Origin: Pseudomonadota bacterium
Lineage (GTDB): Bacteria; Pseudomonadota; Gammaproteobacteria; Eutrophobiales; Eutrophobiaceae
Direction: 5' to 3'
DNA length: 59,666 bases
NCBI GenBank assembly: GCA_013112535.1
Contig: JABFGI010000012.1
Location: 1-59,666, forward strand
The notes beneath the pieces are model-generated. The model saw only the letters and a list, made by a program, of their open reading frames with translations, did no database searches and was not told where the DNA came from. A program made the translations under genes and the position numbers. Positions 48,265 through 58,100 of this stretch are shown piece after piece. Position 1 is the stretch's first letter, and each line of letters opens with the position of its first letter.

Positions 48265-49153
48265 TTTTACCAGTGGCTTTTGGACTTGGTTTATTAGTCT
48301 GACGACAATCGCCAGTATTGTTTTTCTATTTGTATTTCTTCTTAAATTTTCAAAGAAAAGGGCACCCGGTGAAAAAAGTGAAACGATGGGGCATGTTTGG
48401 GATGAAAACCTTGAAGAATTAAATACACCTTTACCTCGCTGGTGGATGTATTGGTTCTTAATTACAATAGTTTGGGGTGCTGGTTATCTCGTGTTTTATC
48501 CTGGACTTGGTTCCTATGCAGGTACATTAGGCTGGACTCAAGTAAGTCAGCTTGAAGAGGAAACAAAGGCTGCGAATGAAACCTATGGACCTCTTTATGA
48601 ACAATTTAAAAATACTGATATAGAAAAACTTGCACAGGATGAGGCAGCAATAAAAGTAGGTGAACGACTCTTTGCCAGTTATTGCACAACATGTCATGGG
48701 TCTGATGCCAGAGGTGCGAGAGGCTTTCCGAATTTGCGTGATGATGATTGGTTGTATGGTGGCGATCCTGAAGCTATTAAAACAACTATCATGCAAGGTA
48801 GGGCAGGCGCTATGCCGGCATGGGCACAAATATTAAGCGAAGAAGATATTTTTAATGTTGTCAGTTACGTAGAACAATTAGCCAATCGTACTGTTGATGA
48901 GACACATGCATCATCTGGCAAGGATATTTTTATGAAAAATTGTGCCATGTGTCATGGCGCGGAAGGTAAGGGTAACCCTATGATGGGCGCTCCAAATTTG
49001 ACTGATGATATCTGGCTGTACGGTGGTTCACAAAAGAAAATAACAGAATCAATTGTATTAGGTCGTAATGGCAAGATGCCAGCTCATAAGGAATTTTTAG
49101 GTGAAGCGAAAGTACATGTCCTTGCAGCATATATATACAGTTTTTCTAAATAG
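48257..49153 (+). CDS. ccoP: CcoP, di-haem cytochrome c subunit of cbb3 oxidase
   Basis: This 298-residue subunit has two TM helices (about 8-30 and 63-83), HVWDENLEELNTPLPRWW, and two haem motifs CTTCH (143-147) and CAMCH (229-233) with the expected Met ligands (GAMPAW and GKMPAH). It receives electrons from periplasmic cytochromes. Overlap with ccoQ and AAGGAGG upstream support the start. Confidence 0.96.
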   Translation: MTDFTSGFWTWFISLTTIASIVFLFVFLLKFSKKRAPGEKSETMGHVWDENLEELNTPLPRWWMYWFLITIVWGAGYLVFYPGLGSYAGTLGWTQVSQLEEETKAANETYGPLYEQFKNTDIEKLAQDEAAIKVGERLFASYCTTCHGSDARGARGFPNLRDDDWLYGGDPEAIKTTIMQGRAGAMPAWAQILSEEDIFNVVSYVEQLANRTVDETHASSGKDIFMKNCAMCHGAEGKGNPMMGAPNLTDDIWLYGGSQKKITESIVLGRNGKMPAHKEFLGEAKVHVLAAYIYSFSK

Positions 49154-49166
49154 GAAATAAACTTTC

Positions 49167-49469
49167 ATGACCTTGATGGCGGAGATAGGTACTGTTTCTG
49201 TTGCCCAGAGAATTGTAACAGTGTTATGGCTTTCATTTGTGATGGCGGGCATTGCCACGGGTGCTTTTTTTTCGGCGATTGATCCATTAGAACTAAAATA
49301 TTGTGTTAGTTTTCCTGAAGTAAGTCGTATAGCTGCCTATTCAATTGGTTTTTTTCTTTTCTGGATATTAACGGCGTCATCCAGTTTATTGGCAGTTTTT
49401 TTTATTTATCCAACTAAAGAAACTGATCAACAGAATAATCAGGGCGAAGACACCACATCTAATCTATAA
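49167..49469 (+). CDS. Small membrane protein between ccoP and ccoG
   Basis: This 100-residue protein has two TM helices (about 14-35 and 55-80) and a polar C-terminal tail (KETDQQNNQGEDTTSNL). It has no recognised domain. Position between ccoP and ccoG, with 13- and 7-base gaps, makes it part of the oxidase operon, and similar small membrane genes occur at this place in other gammaproteobacteria (general knowledge). It may help assembly. Confidence 0.75.
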   Translation: MTLMAEIGTVSVAQRIVTVLWLSFVMAGIATGAFFSAIDPLELKYCVSFPEVSRIAAYSIGFFLFWILTASSSLLAVFFIYPTKETDQQNNQGEDTTSNL

Positions 49470-49476
49470 TTTTACA

Positions 49477-50901
49477 ATGGCAAACAGTTCATCCGAAGCA
49501 GGACATTCTTCAATAAACACCGCTACAAATGAAATCGAACAATCGCTTTATGAAAAGCGTGAGAAGATTTATCCGCGACAGGTTAAAGGGATTTTTGCTG
49601 GCCTACGTGTCGCTGCCGTTATTGTCTTATTAGGTTTGTATTACATCCTCCCCTGGATAGAGATAAATGGCCAACAAATAGTTTTATTCGATTTACCGGC
49701 AAGAAAGTTTTATATCTTTGGTTTAACCTTTTGGCCTCAGGATTTTTTGTTTCTTGCGTTTATTCTTATTCTTTTGGCATTTAGTCTTTTTTTCTTTACA
49801 GCGTTGGCGGGACGTCTCTGGTGCGGTTACGCTTGTTTTCAAACTGTCTGGACTGAGGTTTTTTTATGGGTAGAGCATAAAATAGAAGGATCACGTATTC
49901 AGCAAATGAGACTGGATGAGTCTGATTTTTCAGTTAGTAAAGCTACTAAAAAAGTCATAAAACATAGCATATGGTTACTGATTGCCGGGGCAACCGGTGT
50001 CACTTTCGTTGCTTACTTTTCTTCTGAAGACGTATTAAGTTACAACCTGTTCAATTTTCAATTAGGTAATTGGGAAATGTTCTGGATTTTTTTCTTTACT
50101 GCTGCAACTTATATTAATGCAGGTTTTATGCGTGAACAGGTTTGTAAATACATGTGTCCTTACGCGCGATTTCAGAGTGCCATGTTCGATAACGATACAC
50201 TCATTATCTCATATGATGAAAAACGCGGAGAGCCACGTGGCTCAAGACGATCAGATGTGCATTTAGACTATAAAAAACAAGGTCTTGGCGATTGTATAAA
50301 CTGTACGATGTGTGTTCAGGTTTGTCCTACCGGCATTGATATAAGAAATGGATTGCAATATGAGTGCATAGGTTGTTCCGCCTGCATCGATGTGTGTGAT
50401 GATGTAATGGATAGAATGAAATATCCAAAAGGTCTGATTCGATATACAACCCAGAATGCTATAGATGGAAAACAAACTCGTATCATTCGTCCTCGGGTTG
50501 TAATCTATTTTATTTTACTCGCACTTTTTAGTTCATTGTTTGTTTATACATTAAGTCAAAGGTCGTCTATAGCGCTTGATATTATTCGTGACAGGAATCA
50601 ACTTTATAGAGAGACTTCAGGTTTAATTGAAAACATCTACACATTGAAGTTGATCAATATGGACGATGATACTCATGAGTTTAACGTTACAGTCGAAGGA
50701 ATCGATAATTTACAATTATTAATCGATAAAGAAAGCATTATCGTTGAAGCTGGAATGGTTTCTGATTTGCCTGTTCGCTTGCGTGCCGAAGAAGAGAATT
50801 TAAAAGGGCGCAGTACAGTTGTCTATTTCACTGTTTCATCAAAAGATGAAGATAATCTGAGTATAAAACAGGAGGCTAAGTTTCTTGGACCGCTGCAATG
50901 A
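49477..50901 (+). CDS. ccoG: CcoG (RdxA/FixG), cbb3 oxidase maturation ferredoxin
   Basis: This 474-residue protein has about five TM helices, the membrane motif GRLWCGYACFQTVWTE and VCKYMCPYARFQ, two ferredoxin clusters CINCTMCVQVCPTG and CIGCSACIDVCDDV, and a C-terminal periplasmic Ig-like domain (FixG_C, about 370-474). CcoG reduces copper for CuB assembly. The stop overlaps fixH (ATGA). Confidence 0.95.
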   Translation: MANSSSEAGHSSINTATNEIEQSLYEKREKIYPRQVKGIFAGLRVAAVIVLLGLYYILPWIEINGQQIVLFDLPARKFYIFGLTFWPQDFLFLAFILILLAFSLFFFTALAGRLWCGYACFQTVWTEVFLWVEHKIEGSRIQQMRLDESDFSVSKATKKVIKHSIWLLIAGATGVTFVAYFSSEDVLSYNLFNFQLGNWEMFWIFFFTAATYINAGFMREQVCKYMCPYARFQSAMFDNDTLIISYDEKRGEPRGSRRSDVHLDYKKQGLGDCINCTMCVQVCPTGIDIRNGLQYECIGCSACIDVCDDVMDRMKYPKGLIRYTTQNAIDGKQTRIIRPRVVIYFILLALFSSLFVYTLSQRSSIALDIIRDRNQLYRETSGLIENIYTLKLINMDDDTHEFNVTVEGIDNLQLLIDKESIIVEAGMVSDLPVRLRAEEENLKGRSTVVYFTVSSKDEDNLSIKQEAKFLGPLQ

Positions 50902-51374
50902 ACCCAGTTAATAATGAAAATAAACCCTGGCATAAAGAACATTATGTCTGGATGATTATTTTTTTTCCGATGCTTGCTATTGTCGGTGGGATTATCACAA
51001 CGATACTTGCTGTTCAATCAAATGATGGATTAGTTGTTGATGATTATTACAAAGAAGGTCTGGAAATTAATCGGACACTGGAGCGCGATAAACTAGCACT
51101 CGCTTATAAATTAAATGCTGATATAACCCTGAATGAAGAATTAGGAGAGGTGGTTATCGTATTAAAAGCGGATGACGAGTTTGTCTATCCTGAATACCTG
51201 TCAGTCACATTCTTGCATTCAACTCGTGCGGGCCTGGATGAGGAAGTGAATATGATGTTAACCGAGAAAAGCACATATCGTGGACACCTGTCTAAATTGG
51301 TCAAGGGCAAATGGTATGTATATATACAACGTGATAGTTGGCGTTTAATCAAAACTGTTATTGTCACTAAGTAG
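50898..51374 (+). CDS. fixH: FixH/CcoH family protein
   Basis: This 158-residue protein has one TM helix (about 14-35) followed by DGLVVDDYYKEGLEINRTLERD, the FixH/CcoH hallmark, and a periplasmic beta domain. It is required for cbb3 oxidase assembly together with CcoG, CcoI and CcoS. The start overlaps the ccoG stop. Confidence 0.94.
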   Translation: MNPVNNENKPWHKEHYVWMIIFFPMLAIVGGIITTILAVQSNDGLVVDDYYKEGLEINRTLERDKLALAYKLNADITLNEELGEVVIVLKADDEFVYPEYLSVTFLHSTRAGLDEEVNMMLTEKSTYRGHLSKLVKGKWYVYIQRDSWRLIKTVIVTK

Positions 51375-51386
51375 CACTTCAATTTA

Positions 51387-51405
51387 GCAATATTTTCTAT
51401 ATTGC
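51387..51405 (+). terminator. Weak hairpin after fixH
   Basis: A 7-bp stem (GCAATAT / ATATTGC) with TTTCT loop is followed by a partial T-run 13 bases after the fixH stop. It is a weak terminator candidate for the cco operon. Confidence 0.4.
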
Positions 51406-52153
51406 ACCTTTTGGTTTATACCATTAATTTCTAAAAAATTGTCTCAACCCGACTACATTATATTTCTAAGCCAAAATTATCATGTTCCTATTTTCTCTAA
51501 ATTAATTAAAAATCAACATTAAAATTCACGATATTCCAAAAAGCCGTAGCTTTTTTAAGCAATATTCATTTTCAATGGATTGAAAATATACAAACTATGT
51601 CATTTTTATTCGTTTTAAAAATGAGTTCTCAATAAAAAAGTAGGTTTTCCTGTGATACTAAACGTAAAAATGGTTAAGTTAGATTGATTTTGTAAGTTAC
51701 TGAAAATAAATAAGATATTATGTATTTAGTTTGCGAAAGAAAGGAAAAACCATGTAGATAGTTTTTTTACATTAAATATTTGAAATAAATCACACTTTTT
51801 TTAAAAATTGCCGATATCTCTTTATGTAAATTTAATGTTATATTCACTGTCTCAAATAAACGACTTTATCAGGCTTTTATATATTAGAAATAGTATATAT
51901 ATAAATTATATAGATTAAAAAGTAATAAAAAATAGAGTAAAGCTTTAGGTTAAATAATAGATAAATATGAATAAGTTCAAGTAAATAGAGCAAAAAGTAA
52001 GGAACAACGTCTACTGCATCACATTATTTGAATATTTTTATTTATGGTCGTTTATCTACAGGAATTCGGAATAAATTTTGCGCTAAAAATAGATATTTAA
52101 TCAAATTAAGGAGTATTGATACTGAGTTGTCACAGTTATCAAACGATAAAAGA
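51406..52153. other. AT-rich intergenic region before the giant surface protein gene
   Basis: This is about 750 bases with no supported gene. It contains a small AT-rich hairpin (AAAAAGC-CGTA-GCTTTTT at 51538-51555), and AAGGAG at 52108-52113, which may be the ribosome binding site of the giant gene if translation starts at a TTG (52127). No FNR box was recognised. Transcription start cannot be fixed by eye. Confidence 0.5.
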
Positions 52154-55100
52154 ATGCTTAATTTTTTAAAACGAAGAACTGAACATCCAAAACAGAATCG
52201 TTCCAAGCTTGCTTATGATGGAGCGCATGATAGTTACGGCCCACAAAAACTCAGTGTAGCTGATTCACTTCAGGCACTCGAACCGCGGATCATGTTCGAT
52301 GCTGCCGGTGTAGCTACTGGTTCAGAAGTTGCCGCTGACGAAATAGCTGAAGATCAAGCTCAGCAAGCACTTACTCCTGAAAATTTGCAGGCTCAGGCCG
52401 TCAATCAGGAAAATGAACAAACAGATGAATTAATCGCTGCATTGGGCGATGTTGTCCCTCCTGCCGACCGCAATGAAATCATATTTATCGATACTGATGT
52501 TGAAAACTATGAAACCTTACTTACCGGTATTAGCTCTTCAGTAGAAGTTGTCTTGCTGGATGAAACAAGGGATGGCATCGAACAAATTGCAGAGATAATG
52601 AGTAGCCAAAGCGACGTAAGTGCAATCCACATCATTTCACATGGTGAGTCAGGAAGTCTTTCCCTCGGTAATGGCACTTTAACTCAAGAATCAATGACAA
52701 GTGAACATGCTGATGAATTAGCAACAATCAAAAATGCATTAAGCGAATCTGCAGATATTCTCATCTATGGCTGTAATTTTGCGGAAGGTGAATCTGGTCA
52801 ATCTGCAGCAGCGACCTTGGCAACATTAACTGGTGCAGATATCGCCGCATCGGAAGATATTTCAGGCCACGAATCATTGGGTGGTGACTGGGACCTCGAA
52901 TACGAACATGGTGAAGTCGAAAACGAAATTATTATTTCAGAGTCTGCCCAGGAAAGTTGGGTAGACACACTTGCTGAAGTTGTTAATACCTCTGGCGCAC
53001 AAACAGGCTCATACACTGTTGCAGCTGGAGTAACTCAAATAACTATTACGATAACCGGTGGTGATGGTGGTAATGCAGCAACAACAGGAGGTCAAGGTGC
53101 CACTGTAACGTCCACTTTTAATGTCACTGCTGGTGATGTTGTTGAATATGTTGTTGCTGAAGCGGGTAAGAATGGAACCAGTGCCGGTGGTGGTGGTAGT
53201 ACAGGTGTCTTTATTAATGACATTCTTGTTATGGTAGCAGGCGGTGGCGGTGGCGGCGATAATTCCGGTGGCGCCATAGGCTTAGGTGGTAACGATGCTG
53301 ATTTAGGTACTGCTGCAGACTCAGGAACAGGTGGTAATGCTGGTGCCGGTGGTACTGCCGGAGCTGGTGGTGGAGCAACAACTACGGGCACAGATGCTGG
53401 TGGTGGTGGTGGTATTAACTCTGCCGGGGGTTCGGGTTCAGCTGGTGGCGGCGCACAAGCTGATACTAATGCAGTTGATGGTGTAACTCTGGTTGCGGGT
53501 GGTACAGCTGTAGCGGGTTATGGTGCAGGTGGGCAAGGTTTCAGTGGTGGTGGTGGTGGTGATGCCGGCGCTTATAGTGGTGGTGGTGGTGGTTACTCCG
53601 GTGGTGGTGGTGCCGGTGCCGGTGGATCTGCCGGAGGTGGTGGTTCATACATCAATACCGGTGCTGCGAATTTTGTATCCGGTTCATCTACACCAGGTGG
53701 TGATGGTACCGGAACATTAGCTGATGGCACGATTGTAATAACAGACAATAATCCTATCGATGCCGTAGATGATACTGCAACTGCAGATGAAGATGCTGTT
53801 ACTGCTATCGTCATTAATGTTTTAGCAAACGATACGACAACGGGACCTGGAACAGTAACCGTGCCTGGCGGCATGAGTGCCAATGGTGGAACGGTCGCTG
53901 TTAACCCGGACAATTCAATTAACTACACACCAGCAGCGGACTTCTCTGGTACCGATACAATTACGTACACATATACTGAAGGGGCTTTTTCAGATACTGC
54001 AACAGTAACTATTACCGTTAATCCTGATACAGACGAAGATGGCGTACTTGATAATGTTGATGTCGATGATGACAACGACGGTATTTTGGATGTTGATGAA
54101 GGTTTTACGGGTGCAGGTGATCCAATCAATGCTGATGGAGATTTGGAAAGAGCAGCATTAACGAGTACTGCGGGAATTATCAGTTCTTCAAACGGGGATT
54201 ATGATCCCAATGCACCTTTCAATGTCTGGAATACAACAGGGACAGTTGACTGGTCAGAAGGCCAATATGTTCGATTTAGTTCAACAACGGCACATACCGA
54301 TGCACTCACTGATGGATTAACAATCAAACAATCAAATGTAGACGGTGGTGCTTTTGCCATCTTTTCATATAACGGTGAAAGAATTGAGCAGACCACTGCA
54401 GTGCAAGCAGGTGTGACCTATACGGCGTCATTTGAACTTGGATTATTGCCTGATTATGGAATTAATGATGGATTTGGTAATGGAACATTTGCTCCTGATC
54501 TTGATTTTGGATTGACATTTTCAGGGACTGGTCTTGCTGATATTAATAGAGATGAAACTGACCTTGCAGCAGGTTCGAATGTCAGTACAGATTATCCAGA
54601 TATCGCAACAGTAACAGCAGCAACCGCTGCATCGCCTATGTTACTTGATCCGGAATGGGAGTTAGTCACTTTCACGTTTACTCCAACGACAAGTGGTACG
54701 GTCACTTTCTTTGCCACGATTAATAGTAATGGATCAGTGATTACACTGGATAGTTTACGTTTGGTAGGTGGCACAACTGTAATTCAGAATCAAGACACCG
54801 ATAATGATGGCATTATCGATTCACTTGATCTTGACAGTGATAATGATGGTATTAGTGATCTGGAAGAAGGTGGAGCAACCAGTGCATTAAAGGCACTTGA
54901 TGCAAATAACGACGGTTACATTTCAACTGCCGAGTCTGCTGATGCCGACGGTGATGGTCTGATTGATGCCTTTGAAACAGAGTACGGTGCTAATCAAGGT
55001 GTTGACCCATCATTAACTGATACTGATAGTGATGGAATAGCAGACTTTAATGATCTCGATAGTGACAATGATGGCATTGCTGATGTAGTAGAAGCACAAA

Positions 55101-58100
55101 CCACAGCAGGTTATACCTATGATGGGACTGATACTGATGGTGACGGTATTGTCGATACGTTTGATACGGGTTCAGGCCATGGTGGTGATTTTACTTTAAC
55201 AGCTAATCCGAATGACCATGATGGAGATGGTATAGCTGATTATATGGATACGGATTCGGATGGCGATGGCATCCTCGATGCTAATGAATCTGGCTTATCT
55301 TTGGTTGGTTTCGATGGAAACAACGATGGTATCGATGATGGTGTAAATGCGAGTTATGCTGATCCTGATGGCGATGTAAACACGCCATCAACTGATTTAG
55401 AAAATGATGATGATCCCGGCCCGGCAGGTGATGTTGATTTCAGAGATGATGATGTTTCTACATTAGCCGATGATACGAATAGTGTCAGTGAAGATGCTAC
55501 CGGAAACATTACAGGTGACGTCTCAACAAACGATCCGATTAATAATGTTGAAGTAACTTCTTCAACCCCATATTCACTTGTGTCTCCAGCGATTGGCACG
55601 TACGGAACACTGACATTTAATACTGATGGTACTTATTCTTATAATTTGGACGAAAGTAATCCTACAGTGCAAGGTCTTGCTGCTGGTGCAACCTTATCTG
55701 AGGTCTATACTTATAGAATAACTGATGATGATGGTGATATTCAGACTGCAACGCTAACTATTACTATCAATGGTGCTGATGATGCTCCTGTAAACACCGT
55801 TCCGGGTGCACAAACAGTAAATGAAGATACCGTCCTGAATTTGTCAGGTATTAGTGTTAACGATGTTGAAGGAAATCTCGCGACAACTCAATTAACCGTA
55901 ACTGATGGTGATTTAAATGTGAGTCTGGCCGGTGGTGCAACCATTAGTGCCGGCGCAAACGGTTCAAACACTTTAACTTTAAGTGGGACACAAGCACAGA
56001 TTAATGCCGCATTAGCAACTCTAACTTATCAGGGAGATTTGAATTTTAATGGATCAGATACCTTAACAGTACTCTCTACTGATAGCAGTGGTGTCCCGTT
56101 AACGGATACCGACACAGTATCGATTACAGTTGATGCAGTTAATGATCTTCCTGTCGTTGATTTAAATGGTGGAGCGGGTGGTGCCGATTATTCAGCAAGT
56201 TTTGTTCAAGGTGATGGTCCGTTAAGTATTACTGACGCGGCTGTGGCAGTTACAGATATAGACGATTCTACATTAGATAGAATTAACATTATCGTTGCTG
56301 GTCTACTGGATGGTGCAAGTGAAGAATTAACCATTGGCGCAACAACCTTTCCATTAAATGCAGACATTACAACGACAGCGACTGTAGGCGGCATTGTTTA
56401 TGACGTAGTTTATAACAGTGGCACAGGTGCAATGAGTATCGATCGCAATGATAGTACTGAGATGACACTTGCCGAGGCACAAGCCGTGCTTGCAGCAACG
56501 TCATATCAAAATACATCAGGTAGTGTGACAGATGGTGATCGAACCTTTACTGTCACTGTTAATGATGGGGATATAAATAGTCTTGCTGCAACCAGTACCA
56601 TTAGTGTGTCTGATGGAATAGATGATCCTGTAGATGCAACTGACAATAATTACGATACACTCACTGATACTGCAGTCAGTGGTAACGTTATAACAGATGA
56701 CACGGGTGCAGGTGTTGACACTGATCCGGATACTTCGCCAATAACAGTTGACCCATCATTAGTATCAACACCAACGAATGGTTCAGTCACGATGAACCCG
56801 GATGGTTCCTTTACTTATACTCCAAATGCAGGTTTTACTGGCAGCGATACTTTTACATATAGAGCTAGTACACCGACTACTATTACCGGCCTTAGTTATG
56901 AGTATTTCGATTCTGTTCCAGGAACATTTACAGTTGATGACATTCCATTATCAGGTGCAGATGCGACAGGTAACGCAACAGACTTTGATGTTAGTGCATT
57001 AGATACATTGCATGGTGGTGATAATGAAACTTACAGTGTTCGTTACAGCGGTTACATAACGATCACAACTGCTGGCACATACAACTTCAGGACTACATCA
57101 GATGATGGATCAAAGTTATTTATTGATGGAACTGAATTAGTTGATAACGATGGTTTGCATGCTTCAACAACGGTAACAAGTGCAGGAACATTTTTAACCG
57201 CAGGCACTCACCGAATAATTGTTGAGTTTTTTGAAAACACTGGCGGTGATAATTTAACGGTTGAATACAGTGGTACAGACACGGGTGGGTTAGGTACGTT
57301 TGCTGATCTATCTGGTTCAAGTACACTCGTTGAAGGATCAGAAGACACCGCAACAGTTACGATTGATATAGGTGATCTTGATGCCGTTAATGATACTGGT
57401 AGTGTTACAGAAGATGGTGCTGCCCTAACAGTTAATGCAGCTAGTGGTTTATTAGCGAATGATGTTTTCGTAAGCAACAACGTAACGGCTGGTGTAGATC
57501 ATGAATATGTTGTAGCAGATGATACGACTAACAACGATCTATTAGAAGACTCAATCTCTAACGATGATTGGGATTTTGGAACAGGTACTCTTAATACAAA
57601 CACGCTAACACTGGGAACAGATACCAACTATCCGGGTTTAGGCGAAAGTATATCCTTCCCGACTAATCTAGGTGTTGGTGCCACAATGGCAGGTAATTTT
57701 GATCCTTCTTCGGAAGGATCAGTATCATTTGAATTCTGGGTGAAAATGGATTCGACTGCGCCTGCAGATAATTACATTATTTTTGAAACTGGTAGTCAAA
57801 ATAATGGTTTTTCAATTATCTATGATTCAACTAATAACCAGGTTGAACTTTATTATGATGATGATGATTCAGGTGATACGGCAGTATTAACGGCTAACTT
57901 AGGTAGCATCGATCCGACTTCTGAGTTTATACAAATCGTTGCGACAATGAATGACGATGAAGCAGCAGGGACGGATGATATTATCTTGCACATTAATGGT
58001 GGGTCGACAGTGTCTGGTGGTGTTACGACATCAGCTAATTTAGGCGCTGATCTAGATTGGGCTGATAATAATGGCTCAGGCTTAGGAACAACTAATGGTT

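Noticed and set aside
53092..53391. Proline-rich gene on the minus strand
   Set aside because: It is the reverse reading of the glycine-rich segment (GGT/GGC codons read as ACC/GCC and CCA/CCG). Other minus-strand frames from 52798 to 59422 are explained in the same way.
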